A DNA stretch of 64,000 nt from an uncultured Rhizobium sp. (GTDB lineage: Bacteria > Pseudomonadota > Alphaproteobacteria > Rhizobiales > Rhizobiaceae), in NCBI GenBank assembly GCA_945952415.1, contig CAMFIF010000004.1:1-64000 (forward strand), written 5' to 3'. A program made the position numbers and the translations under genes. This document shows, piece by piece, positions 26,219 through 35,028 of this stretch (the stretch's first letter is position 1; every line of letters begins with the position of its first letter). The notes beneath the pieces were generated by a model. The model worked only from the letters and a program-made list of their open reading frames with translations, was not told where the DNA came from and ran no database searches.

Positions 26219-26301
26219 GGAACATCCTGCCGAATAGCGCTTGAAAATATTGTTTTTACGTGATTATTTGAAGTTTTATCCACGTGTTGGAACATTCTGC
26301 C
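26219..26301. promoter_or_regulatory. Direct repeats in the alr/lrp promoter region
   Basis: GGAACATCCTGCC (26219-26231) and GGAACATTCTGCC (26289-26301) match at 12 of 13 bases and start 70 bases apart, close to a whole number of helical turns. The second copy directly precedes the regulator start. A nearby inverted repeat TATGGT-cac-ACCATA lies at 26191-26205. They are candidate binding sites for the Lrp-type regulator. Confidence 0.45.
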
Positions 26302-26769
26302 ATGGCCACTCTCGACGCTATCGATCGCAACATTCTTCGCCTGCTCAAAACCGATGCGAGAATGAGCAATGCACGCATTGCCGCGGAGGTGGGATTGTCC
26401 CCCTCCGCTTGCCTGCGCCGGATCAAGATCATGGAGGATTCGGGCGCCATACAGGGCTATACCGTTCTGGCAGATACCCCAGATTTGCACTCAGAAGTTT
26501 CAGTCATCGTGAACATCACGCTGGAGCGCCAGACTGAAGATCATCTTGATCGCTTCGAAGCGGCGGTGCGCCGGCATCCTGAAATCCGCGAGTGTTTCCT
26601 GATGTCGGGCGGTTCCGATTATATGCTGCGCGTCAATGTGGCCAGCGCCAGCGAGTTCGAACGCCTGCACAAGGTCGTCCTGTCCGCATTGCCAGGTGTT
26701 ACACGGATCTATTCCAGCTTTGCCTTGCGAAATGTTCTCGCCAGGAGGGTCAAGGGCGGGCGCCGTTAG
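26302..26769 (+). CDS. Lrp/AsnC-family regulator of alr-dadA
   Basis: A 155-residue Lrp/AsnC regulator. The N-terminal helix-turn-helix reads IDRNILRLLKTDARMSNARI, then AAEVGLSPSACLRRIK, and the RAM ligand-binding domain covers residues 65-150 (ECFLMSGGSDYMLRV). Position and type match DadR-like activators that respond to alanine and switch on dadAX. The start MATLDAIDRN is chosen; a GTG at 26284 is an alternative. It is divergent from alr, and the direct repeats between them are likely sites. Confidence 0.88.
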   Translation: MATLDAIDRNILRLLKTDARMSNARIAAEVGLSPSACLRRIKIMEDSGAIQGYTVLADTPDLHSEVSVIVNITLERQTEDHLDRFEAAVRRHPEIRECFLMSGGSDYMLRVNVASASEFERLHKVVLSALPGVTRIYSSFALRNVLARRVKGGRR

Positions 26770-26813
26770 GCGCGCCGCCGAGAGGGTTCAGGCGAAAGCC
26801 GTCTACCCGAAGC

Positions 26814-26875
26814 GATCTATCGGTTCGTGTCTGCTGAAGTCGGGTTTAAGCCCGCTGAGACAATCTCGATAGATC
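26814..26875. terminator. Nested inverted repeats between convergent genes
   Basis: GATCTATCG (26814-26822) and CGATAGATC (26867-26875) are perfect 9-base arms about 45 bases apart. Inside lies a small stem CGGG-tttaag-CCCG (26841-26854). The structure fills the gap between the lrp gene and the convergent AraC gene and may terminate transcription from both sides. It has no long T-run. Confidence 0.35.
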
Positions 26876-26879
26876 TGCT

Positions 26880-27821
26880 TTAAAGCCGCGGCATCGCAGG
26901 TTTCGCCCATTCAAGCAGCGTTGCCATGGTTGCAGGCGCATCCGTTCGCCCATAGGCGGACGGTTGCGCAACCTGGTACATCTTGCGCCATTCGCTTGGC
27001 ACGCAATTGAACGTTCGCCTGAAGGCCAGGTTGAAGGATTTGATGTTGGGAAAGCCGCAATCCAGGGCGACCGAGGCCATCTTGACAGTTCGCGGACCTG
27101 ACAAGAGTTCCAGCGCCCTCAAGAGTCGAACCTGGGTGAGAAAGCTGGTGAAGCTTCCGCCTGTTTCGTTTCGGAAGAGGCGAGCAAGATAGCCTGCAGA
27201 CAGACCATTGGCCGCTGCCACGTCGTCGAGATTAATGGCTTTCATGGAATTGCGGCGAATGAATGCAGCGGCATTTTGCATATGCGCGCTGAGCTTCCGC
27301 TCCTCGAAAGCCGTTGCAATTTCGGTGGCCCCGGTGTCAATCCGGTGCGGAACGAAGCGCAAGAGATGGCAACGCACATCAAGAAGCAGCGCTTCAAGCG
27401 ACATTTGCCACCCCGCACGTTTCATCCTCGTTTCCACCAGCATGCGCGACAGGAGGCCGCGAAGAGCAGCCCCCGCCGGTCCACTCGCATCGAGTTCAAA
27501 ACGTCGGCTCGCAAATTTGGGATCATGCCGGGTTGCTGCAGGGTCAAATTGCAGGACGAGGACCATATTCCTGTCACCCAAGGCTTGCGTTGCATGCGGT
27601 TGCCAGCCGTGAACAATCGCAACGTCCCCGGCAGAGAGCACGCGCTCTTCTCCAGGCTCGGTGTAAAGCCGCATGCTGCCCGAAATCACAAGAATGATCT
27701 CGAAGGCGGCATGGATATGGAAATCCACGTTTTCGACCGTATGCAGGAAAATATCGAGCGGCAGATTATCCAGAAAGCCAACCTGCTCGACAGGCCAGAA
27801 AGTACGTTTGCTCGCGACCAT
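26880..27821 (-). CDS. AraC-family regulator of the glycoside locus
   Basis: A 313-residue AraC regulator. It has an N-terminal cupin sugar-sensing domain (VDFHIHAAFEIILVISGSM, then LSAGDVAIVHGWQPH) and a C-terminal pair of helix-turn-helices (INLDDVAAANGLSAGYLARL; VALDCGFPNIKSFNLAFRRT). The ATG at 27821 is preferred over a TTG at 27830, since AGGA lies ten bases before it; it begins one base after the GH3 stop. It is the last gene after MFS-GH3-GH3 and probably regulates them in response to a glycoside. Confidence 0.88.
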   Translation of the reverse strand: MVASKRTFWPVEQVGFLDNLPLDIFLHTVENVDFHIHAAFEIILVISGSMRLYTEPGEERVLSAGDVAIVHGWQPHATQALGDRNMVLVLQFDPAATRHDPKFASRRFELDASGPAGAALRGLLSRMLVETRMKRAGWQMSLEALLLDVRCHLLRFVPHRIDTGATEIATAFEERKLSAHMQNAAAFIRRNSMKAINLDDVAAANGLSAGYLARLFRNETGGSFTSFLTQVRLLRALELLSGPRTVKMASVALDCGFPNIKSFNLAFRRTFNCVPSEWRKMYQVAQPSAYGRTDAPATMATLLEWAKPAMPRL

Positions 27822-27822
27822 G

Positions 27823-29925
27823 TCATTCAATCCTGAAGAGAATGTCTGGTCCGGAAGCGGAGTTCGGTCCTATCCAAAGCCTGTACTCGCCCGGCTCCAC
27901 TGCCTGACGAAAGCGAATGTCGCAAAAGGCAAGATCGGACGCCTCAACTTCGAATTCAACGCGCCGGCTTTCTCCCGGAGCCAGCGAGATTCGTTGAAAA
28001 TCCTTCAGCTCCCGAACGGGTCGCGTCACGGATCCGACGAGATCGCGGACATAAAGCTGAACAACTTCGTTACCGGTCTTGTTGCCTGTGTTCGTCACCA
28101 GAACTGATGCCTTGAGCTGCCCGTCTGCCGGCATTCGATCGGTCGACAGAAGAATATCCGAATAGGTGAAATCCGTGTAACTGAGCCCATATCCGAAGGG
28201 AAACAGAGGCCTGTGATCTTCGTCTATGTAAGTGGCTACGAAACCCGAGGGATCGAGAGGCGTCCCCGCTGGGATGGCGGGACCTTTCTGATCCGGGGGA
28301 CGTCCCGTATTCTTGTGATTGTAGTAGACCGGCACCTGCCCGACGCTACGGGGAAGGCTCATCGGCAGGCGGCCGCCGGGCTCTTCGCCAAAGAGAATAT
28401 CGGTGATGGCTACTCCTCCCATGCTGCCGGGATGCCAGGCAAGCAGGACCGCACCCGACCGTTCGATTACCGGGCCGAGTACCAGCGGTCGACCTGCCAT
28501 AAGCACGGTCACAATCGGCTTTCCGGTGCCCGCTATGGCTTCCAGCAACCGTTGTTGTGCGCCAGGGAGACCGATATGCGCGCGGCAATGGGCCTCACCC
28601 GACAGGTCGGCATCCTCCCCCAGGCACAATACGACCGCGTCGGCGCGGCAGGCGGCCTCAATTGCATGGGGTATGCCTGCCTCGTCGTTGCTGCGGCTAT
28701 GGGGTAATCCTGCGACATAGTCCACACGGACATCCCCAAGGCGTTCCCGCAGCCCGGACAGGACCGTGCGCGTGCGATTATGGTCCGCATCGAATACCCA
28801 GCAACCGAGCTGGTCGGCTGCCGCATCCGCAAGAGGGCCGATAACGGCCAGCCGTCGTATTCCCTCGCCCAAAGGCAAGGTTGCTTCGTTCTTGAGCAGG
28901 ACACAGCTCTTGTGTGCGAGGGATCGGGCGTTGAATAGTGCGTCATTGGCAGCAATGCCGGTCCTTTCAGGACCATAGGGTTCGTCAAACAGTCCAAGGC
29001 GCTGTTTGACCTCCAGAACCCGCCTGACGGCGGCATCGATCCATTCCAGAGGCACCTCACCGCCCGCGATCATGTTTTCGAGATGATCCAGGAAGCTGTT
29101 GCTGGCCATTTCCATGTCGATACCAGCGGCAAGGGCATGGAAGGCTGCATTTGCCTCATCGCCGGCAAAACCGTGCGTGATCATCTCGGTAACCGAATTC
29201 CAGTCGCTGACGACAAGACCCCCAAAGCCCATGCGGATCTTCAGCAGGTCCCGTATCAGCGCCGCGTTTCCGGTGCAGGGGACGCCGTCAAGGTCGGTAA
29301 AGGCACTCATGACCGTGAGGACGCCTGCATCCACCGCTTCCCGGAACGGCCGCAGATAGACATCGTGAAGTTGCCTTGGCGGTATGGACGCCTCCGAATA
29401 GTCGCGCCCGCCTTCCGATGCGCCGTAGCCGACAAAATGCTTGGCGCAGGCCGCAATTTTCTCGCTCTGATAGCCTTCGATCATCGCTCGCCCATAGAGG
29501 CTGACCAGATAGGGGTCTTCGCCAAAACCTTCGGCAACCCGCCCCCAGCGCGGATCGCGGCTGACGTCGAGCATCGGCGAGAATGTCCAGTTCACGCCGG
29601 CGCTATTGGCTTCTCGGGCAGCAATCGCGGCGGCCGTGCGTACTGCGCGCGGATCGAAGCTTGCAGCCTGCCCCAGCGGAATGGGGAAAATCGTATTGAA
29701 GCCGTGAATCACGTCTCTTCCCAGAAGCAGCGGAATTTTCAGGCGGGAATGTTCAACTGCCTGGCTCTGGTAGAAATAGGCGTCGTCGCCGGTGACGTTG
29801 ATCAGGGAGCCGACCATGCCGTCTCGCACCCGATGTTCCTGATCCCGTCCATTTGGCTGGACCTGACACAGCTGGCCGATTTTCTCGCGCAGCGTCATCT
29901 CACCGATCAATTCACTTATGTTCAT
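27823..29925 (-). CDS. Glycoside hydrolase family 3, BglX-like, cytoplasmic
   Basis: A 700-residue GH3 beta-glycosidase. The N-terminal barrel carries GRDVIHGFNTIFPIPLGQA, DPRWGRVAEGFGEDP, the KHF motif (162-164) and the nucleophile Asp241 in LVVSDWNSV. The second alpha/beta domain and a C-terminal fibronectin-like domain (VLVTNTGNKTGNEVVQLYV) follow. BglX homologues usually have a signal peptide, but here the protein starts MNISELIGEMT without one. Substrates should therefore enter intact through the neighbouring MFS transporter. It begins 11 bases after the other GH3 gene. The sugar linkage cannot be told from the sequence. Confidence 0.92.
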   Translation of the reverse strand: MNISELIGEMTLREKIGQLCQVQPNGRDQEHRVRDGMVGSLINVTGDDAYFYQSQAVEHSRLKIPLLLGRDVIHGFNTIFPIPLGQAASFDPRAVRTAAAIAAREANSAGVNWTFSPMLDVSRDPRWGRVAEGFGEDPYLVSLYGRAMIEGYQSEKIAACAKHFVGYGASEGGRDYSEASIPPRQLHDVYLRPFREAVDAGVLTVMSAFTDLDGVPCTGNAALIRDLLKIRMGFGGLVVSDWNSVTEMITHGFAGDEANAAFHALAAGIDMEMASNSFLDHLENMIAGGEVPLEWIDAAVRRVLEVKQRLGLFDEPYGPERTGIAANDALFNARSLAHKSCVLLKNEATLPLGEGIRRLAVIGPLADAAADQLGCWVFDADHNRTRTVLSGLRERLGDVRVDYVAGLPHSRSNDEAGIPHAIEAACRADAVVLCLGEDADLSGEAHCRAHIGLPGAQQRLLEAIAGTGKPIVTVLMAGRPLVLGPVIERSGAVLLAWHPGSMGGVAITDILFGEEPGGRLPMSLPRSVGQVPVYYNHKNTGRPPDQKGPAIPAGTPLDPSGFVATYIDEDHRPLFPFGYGLSYTDFTYSDILLSTDRMPADGQLKASVLVTNTGNKTGNEVVQLYVRDLVGSVTRPVRELKDFQRISLAPGESRRVEFEVEASDLAFCDIRFRQAVEPGEYRLWIGPNSASGPDILFRIE

Positions 29926-29936
29926 TCATGAAAATC

Positions 29937-32690
29937 CTATGCTGTTGCCGTGAACCGGCCTGAAAGCCGAATGTCCCCTGAGGAAGCTCCTACAAGAACC
30001 TCGATGTTTCCTGCCGTCCGTACCCATTTCCCGTCCCAGACCGAAAGTGGGCGGGTGGATGCCCAGGGGTCGATCAAGAAGGTGAGGGTCCGACTAGCCC
30101 CGGGGGCGATCCCTATCTTCTGCCAATCGACCAGCCTTTTCGGCGGCTGGCGGGCACCTGGAAGATGGAGGTACAATTGAACGATTTCGGCGCCTTCGCG
30201 CGTCCCGGTATTCGTCACGGAGCACGTAATTCGCGTGCGGCCATCCGCTTCTCCAGAGATCTGCAGATCGTCGTAACGGAAGCTTGTGTACGAGAGGCCA
30301 TGGCCGAACCGGTAAAGGGGCGCGCGGTCGTGGTGCTCGTACCCGCGATAGCCCACCATGACCCCCTCGCTGTAGGATACCGTACCGTCGATGCCGGGAT
30401 ATTGTGCCCTCTCTTTGAAAAGGCTCGTTCCATCACAGGTTGGAAAGGTGATCGGGAGCTTGCCCGAGGGATTGGCGTCGCCGAAGATCAGCCGCGCAAG
30501 CGCCGTTCCCTGTTCCTGTCCCGGATACCAGGCATGCAGGATGGCGCCTGCTTGGTCATGGAAAGAGCGCATGTCCACAGCGCCGCCGGCCATGGTCACC
30601 ACGACAGTCCGCGGGTTGATCGCCGTGACCCGACGAACAAGCTCCGCTTGTCCGTTGGGCAGGGCTATCGAGGGCCGATCCGCGTGCTCGCTTTCATAGG
30701 CACGAACCGCAACGACGACGAGATCAGCGCCCTCCGCCCTGGCCATTGCCTCTGCCTGGAGGGGGGAGATAAGGGGTTGCGGCGGCCGCCATCCAAGCCG
30801 GATCTGCGCGCCGTTCAGAAATCCCTGCTCCGGAGAGTCGGCGACATATTCGATGCGGAGGCGATGCCCTTCCGGCCGTGCCCCCAGATCGACGCGGAAA
30901 TCGATCCGGTCGGCCGGATAATCGGCATCGCCCCCGCCGCTCACGCTCACCGCAGAGGGCACGGGAGCAGCAAGCTCTTGAATTGTCTCTTGAGCATGGG
31001 TGGCCAACGGCGACAGGCCGTCTCCGGCGGCATCGGAAGCGGCGGGCAGGCGCACGTCGATTTCCCCGCCTGTGCGAGGCGGATGACCGCTAGCCCGTCC
31101 GTTTGCGCCCGCCCCAGGCGGGCCATGGTACCGGAAGTCAACGATCAGCCGGTCATCGAGATAGACCTTTGCCGAACCGAGCAAAATCAATTGCATTTGA
31201 TAGCTTCCGGCAACCGGCACGATGAGCCGCGTGGTGAAACGCGCTGACATCCGCCCGTTCACCTCGGCAGAAATGTCCGGAAAGCGTGCGGAGTTAGCCG
31301 AAAAACCCGGAAAATTGAAGAAGCCGAGATTAAGCGCGATCTGCGGCAGAACCAGAGTCTGATGCGGTTCGCCGATGAAGTCGGTATTGCTCCACAATTC
31401 CGCTTTCACACCGTGCTGGTCGCCCTCCTCCGCGCGAAGAAAGCCGGATGGGATGCTGTCGTCGCCGGGAAGCAGGTCCGCGGATGTAATTGGGTCCGCT
31501 CCCTGGGCATAGTCCACCTGGACATCGGCGCTCAGACGCTGGCGGATTCCCGCCAGCAAGCTTACTGCATGCGCGGGTCGCACCTTTCCACTTCCGCCGC
31601 CGGCAGCCGCTACTCCATCGGCATCAACGCCGATGACAACAACCCGGTGGATCCTGTCAGGATTGGCAGGAAGCAGGCCATCGTTTTTCAGGAGAACAAT
31701 ACCCTCCTCCGCTGTCGCTTCCGCGACTGTCCGGTGGGCCCAATCATTAAGGTGGCCGATCCCGGGACGATTATCCATCAATCCGAGCCCGATCATGGTT
31801 CGCAGGATCCTGCTGCACATGGTGTCGAGCACGTCCAAGGGGACGTCCCCCTCTGTTACGGCGCTCTTCAAAAGCTCGCCATAATGGACTCCGCAGGGTT
31901 GTTCCTGGTCGAGGCCGGCCAGTGCTGAGGGCACAGTGCTGCGCGTTGCGCCGTAATCGCTCATCACCCATCCACGGAACCCCCAGTCCTTCCGCAGCAC
32001 AGTGTTCAGCAAGTGGGCGTTCTCGCAGGCATGGATGCCGTTGATCTTGTTGAAGGAGCCCATCAGCGAGGCCAGGCCCGTCGTCCGGACCAGGACCTCA
32101 AAGGGCAAGAGATACAGTTCGCGCAGCGTTTTCTCGTTGATCCGAACATCAACCGAGGAGCGTTCGAACTCCTGATTGTTGACGGCAAAATGTTTCACGC
32201 AGGCGAGCACAGCCTTCTTCTGGATCGCTTCGACTTGCGGCACAGCCATTCCAGCCGAAAGGATCGGGTCCTCTCCGAGGGACTCGAAGTTTCGGCCCCC
32301 CACCGGTACCCGCGCGATATCGACGGCAGGACCCAGAAACACATTATGACCCGACGCACGCGCCTCTTCACCGATAACCGCGCCATATTGCGCGGCAAGA
32401 GCGCGGTTCCAGGTGGCCGCGAGCGCGATGGGCGCGGGCAACGCCGTTGCGGCACCGCCATGAACGGCCGGATTGTTGATGCGCACACCGGGAGGTCCAT
32501 CGGCCATGGTGAGCTCGGGAATACCGAGCCTTTCCAAGGGTGCGCTATAAAAACCGAACATGTGGTTGAGATCGCCGCTGACAAGTTCGATCTTCTCATC
32601 GAGTGTCATTTGATCGAGCACGGCGTTTACATGGTGCTCCACGTCGGAGCTATGCCGCCAATCCGTCTCGCTAACGGTCTCTTCTTTCAT
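29937..32690 (-). CDS. Glycoside hydrolase family 3 with PA14 insert, cytoplasmic
   Basis: A 917-residue GH3 enzyme. The barrel shows MADGPPGVR (63-70), RNFESLGEDP, KHFAVNNQE and the nucleophile Asp245 in WVMSDYGAT. A PA14-like domain is inserted at about residues 430-600 (VKAELWSNTDFIGEP; YLDDRLIVDF), as in K. marxianus beta-glucosidase and macrolide glycosidases, where it shapes the pocket and limits chain length. A fibronectin-like domain ends the protein. It has no signal peptide. Together with the other GH3 it could trim two different linkages of one plant glycoside. A hairpin separates it from the MFS gene. Confidence 0.92.
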   Translation of the reverse strand: MKEETVSETDWRHSSDVEHHVNAVLDQMTLDEKIELVSGDLNHMFGFYSAPLERLGIPELTMADGPPGVRINNPAVHGGAATALPAPIALAATWNRALAAQYGAVIGEEARASGHNVFLGPAVDIARVPVGGRNFESLGEDPILSAGMAVPQVEAIQKKAVLACVKHFAVNNQEFERSSVDVRINEKTLRELYLLPFEVLVRTTGLASLMGSFNKINGIHACENAHLLNTVLRKDWGFRGWVMSDYGATRSTVPSALAGLDQEQPCGVHYGELLKSAVTEGDVPLDVLDTMCSRILRTMIGLGLMDNRPGIGHLNDWAHRTVAEATAEEGIVLLKNDGLLPANPDRIHRVVVIGVDADGVAAAGGGSGKVRPAHAVSLLAGIRQRLSADVQVDYAQGADPITSADLLPGDDSIPSGFLRAEEGDQHGVKAELWSNTDFIGEPHQTLVLPQIALNLGFFNFPGFSANSARFPDISAEVNGRMSARFTTRLIVPVAGSYQMQLILLGSAKVYLDDRLIVDFRYHGPPGAGANGRASGHPPRTGGEIDVRLPAASDAAGDGLSPLATHAQETIQELAAPVPSAVSVSGGGDADYPADRIDFRVDLGARPEGHRLRIEYVADSPEQGFLNGAQIRLGWRPPQPLISPLQAEAMARAEGADLVVVAVRAYESEHADRPSIALPNGQAELVRRVTAINPRTVVVTMAGGAVDMRSFHDQAGAILHAWYPGQEQGTALARLIFGDANPSGKLPITFPTCDGTSLFKERAQYPGIDGTVSYSEGVMVGYRGYEHHDRAPLYRFGHGLSYTSFRYDDLQISGEADGRTRITCSVTNTGTREGAEIVQLYLHLPGARQPPKRLVDWQKIGIAPGASRTLTFLIDPWASTRPLSVWDGKWVRTAGNIEVLVGASSGDIRLSGRFTATA

Positions 32691-32724
32691 GACAAAACGC
32701 CTTTCCTGCCCTGACTTGCCCCAT

Positions 32725-32753
32725 GCACGGGGCTGAAAGCTTCAGCCCCGTGC
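32725..32753 (-). terminator. Strong hairpin between MFS and GH3 genes
   Basis: GCACGGGGCTGAA (32725-32737) and TTCAGCCCCGTGC (32741-32753) form a perfect 13-base stem with a 3-base loop, within the 68-base gap. On the minus strand no T-run follows directly, so it may attenuate transcription or protect the upstream transporter mRNA. Confidence 0.55.
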
Positions 32754-32758
32754 CGCCC

Positions 32759-34015
32759 TCATTTGACTCCCCGTATCGGGAAGACGGCCAATGCTCCCAG
32801 AACTGCGAAGACCCCTGCCGCTGCATAGAGCGCACCATAATTGTCGCCGTCCCCGCCCATCACGAGGAAGAAGGGGGCAATAGCCGGAGCGACCGATTGC
32901 GGCATTGCACTTGCAATGTTGAAGATGCCGAGGTCCTTGGCAGCTTCTTCCTTGTTGGGCAGTACTTCGGTCACCAAGGCCAGATCGACGGCGAAATAGA
33001 TGCCTTGTCCAAAACCGCAAACGGCAAGCCATACCAGAAACGTCTCGAAACTTGTCGTTAGCGCCACACCCGTGATGCCTACGGCATAGACGAGGGAAGA
33101 CAGCCAGACGAAGAGCTTCCGGCGCCCCGCAAGCAGATCCGACAGCCAGCCCCCTCCAAGACTTCCCGCAACGGTGGCAACCGTGGTCACAAGCGTGGCT
33201 GTGAGCATCCGAGCGGGGATTTCCGAATGGTCTACGGCGAGCCGGTCGATGAGAAAGTAGACCTGGTATGTCATCAGCATGGCGAGGCCAATGAAGAGAA
33301 GAAAGCGGCTGGCGAAGGCCCAGCTGAAGTCTGGGGCCCGGCGCGGACTGATCCAGAAACTCTTCAAGAAAGTCATGACATTGGCGTGCGGGAGCTCGGA
33401 CGGATCGAGTCTTCTGTCCTTCAGGACGATTGCAAGAAGACTGACCAGGGCTATGGCCACATAGGTTGGCCAGAGGAACATGGAATGCACGTCAGCGCCG
33501 GCTCTTTCCGTCAGGAAGACACCGGCGACAATACCGAGCTGAAGGCAGATGCCAAGCACGCCCGATACCGTTCCCCTCTGTGAAACCGGGACCTGATCCG
33601 GCAGGATTGCTACGATTGCCGCGAGGGCGGCATTGAAGCCCAGCTGCGCGATGATCCAGCCGAAGAGAATTGCTGTAAAATCATCGAAGGTGATCAGATA
33701 CAGGCCGGCCGAGCCAAGCAAGACTCCGCCGATGATCCAGGGGCGGCGCATGCCGAGACGCGAGGTCGTCCGGTCCGAGAAATAGCCGGCCACAGGATTG
33801 GCAACCAGCGCCACCAGCGCGCCAATCCCCAGGATCATGGCCAGTGTGCTTTCCTTGTTGACCGGATCAAAGACGGCAATGCGCAACGCCATGGTCACCA
33901 CGACGGGTGTCATCAGCGCCATAAAAAGTCCGAAATAGCCGAGCGCATAGACCGTCGTGAATAAAAGGCCAACGCGCTCCTGCGGCTCGTGGCCGGTCGC
34001 ACCTTGAGAATGCAT
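32759..34015 (-). CDS. MFS transporter of the glycoside locus
   Basis: A 418-residue major facilitator with about 12 membrane segments. The cytoplasmic loop between segments 2 and 3 reads GYFSDRTTSRLGMRRPWI, a pattern of the GPH/SLC45-like sugar carriers. The start at 34015 is supported by GGGAGGGAA. It is the first gene before two leaderless GH3 glycosidases and an AraC regulator, so it likely brings an oligosaccharide or plant glycoside into the cell. Confidence 0.85.
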   Translation of the reverse strand: MHSQGATGHEPQERVGLLFTTVYALGYFGLFMALMTPVVVTMALRIAVFDPVNKESTLAMILGIGALVALVANPVAGYFSDRTTSRLGMRRPWIIGGVLLGSAGLYLITFDDFTAILFGWIIAQLGFNAALAAIVAILPDQVPVSQRGTVSGVLGICLQLGIVAGVFLTERAGADVHSMFLWPTYVAIALVSLLAIVLKDRRLDPSELPHANVMTFLKSFWISPRRAPDFSWAFASRFLLFIGLAMLMTYQVYFLIDRLAVDHSEIPARMLTATLVTTVATVAGSLGGGWLSDLLAGRRKLFVWLSSLVYAVGITGVALTTSFETFLVWLAVCGFGQGIYFAVDLALVTEVLPNKEEAAKDLGIFNIASAMPQSVAPAIAPFFLVMGGDGDNYGALYAAAGVFAVLGALAVFPIRGVK

Positions 34016-34064
34016 GTGTTCCCTCCCTTTTCCGGGGCCTCCCGACCCCTCGCAGACAGACAGC

Positions 34065-34829
34065 TTATTTGCCGGCTTCGACGAAGCTGAGGTCATTGAC
34101 GGCCTCCAGCTTGTGCACGCCGTCGTGAACGGTGACGATGGTGACAGAGGCATTGCGCAACCCGCCTTCCGGCGGCTTGAAGCCGGGAAAAAGCGTATCC
34201 AGGAGCGCGATGATCGAGAGACCATGCGACACGATCAGGACGTTCTGGCTGCCCCGCGCTTCCTCTCTCCGTTCGATTTCAGCCAGGCCGGCGGAAAGGC
34301 GCACAGTGATCTGCTCATAGGTCTCCGCCGGCCAATTGCCCTGCGTCGCAGCCTGGCGCGCGTCGAGCTTGGCGACGGAGTTGGCAAAGCCCTTGGGATC
34401 CATGTTTTGGAGAAAATCCTGAAGCGAACGCCCTTGATCAGCGGCAATATCCGTCCACATGACGTGATTGAGGGCGCCTTCATAAGTGCCGAAGCCGAAT
34501 TCCCGAAGACGCGGATCAATCGAGAGGGGCAGATCGGATGAGAGAGGGTTCTCGGCCAGTATCAGGCGTGCTGTCTGCATGGCTCGGCCGCTGTCGCTGC
34601 TGTAGGCCGCCTGGAACTGGAGCGGTGCAAGCCCGCGCCCTGCGGCCCTGACGGTCTGTTCGCCCTCGGGTGTCAGCACCGCATCGGACCAGCCCTGGAC
34701 CCGGTCCGTCATGTTCAGCATCGTCTTGCCGTGACGGACGATGTAAAGGGTCAGCGCCTCCGCCTCGGTGACCGTGAGATTCGAGAGAAGAAGGGAAGCC
34801 CAAATGGACACTGCTTTCTTTCGTGTCAT
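34065..34829 (-). CDS. Exported histidine phosphatase family protein
   Basis: A 254-residue phosphoglycerate-mutase-like phosphatase. The catalytic motif RHG lies at residues 32-34 (IVRHGKT), with the second arginine in SSDSGRAMQTAR, a glutamate in LREFGFGTYEG, and the second histidine in VSHGLSI. The first 25 residues (KKAVSIWASLLLSNLTVTEAEA) resemble a signal peptide, suggesting a periplasmic phosphatase. GGAGGAGA precedes the start. It lies 49 bases upstream of the MFS gene on the same strand; whether it belongs to the glycoside operon is unclear. Confidence 0.85.
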   Translation of the reverse strand: MTRKKAVSIWASLLLSNLTVTEAEALTLYIVRHGKTMLNMTDRVQGWSDAVLTPEGEQTVRAAGRGLAPLQFQAAYSSDSGRAMQTARLILAENPLSSDLPLSIDPRLREFGFGTYEGALNHVMWTDIAADQGRSLQDFLQNMDPKGFANSVAKLDARQAATQGNWPAETYEQITVRLSAGLAEIERREEARGSQNVLIVSHGLSIIALLDTLFPGFKPPEGGLRNASVTIVTVHDGVHKLEAVNDLSFVEAGK

Positions 34830-34989
34830 ATTGTCTCCTCCATTTTTCCATGGAGCCGCCCTTGCTGACGGCCATCATGGGTGACGTGCTTACTGATCTT
34901 CCCGATCTTCGGATCTCCAGAGGCAATGGTCTTCCCCGAAACGGACACTTGCGTCGGGCGAATTCTGACCCTTCTTTCATACCGAATGG

Positions 34990-35019
34990 GGCCGGCACCG
35001 CGTTGCACCCATGCCGGCC
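34990..35019 (-). terminator. Hairpin downstream of the pirin gene
   Basis: GGCCGGCA (34990-34997) and TGCCGGCC (35012-35019) form a perfect 8-base stem with a 14-base loop, nine bases after the pirin stop. It probably ends or protects the isochorismatase-SDR-pirin transcript. No T-run follows. Confidence 0.4.
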
Positions 35020-35028
35020 ACTATGGGC

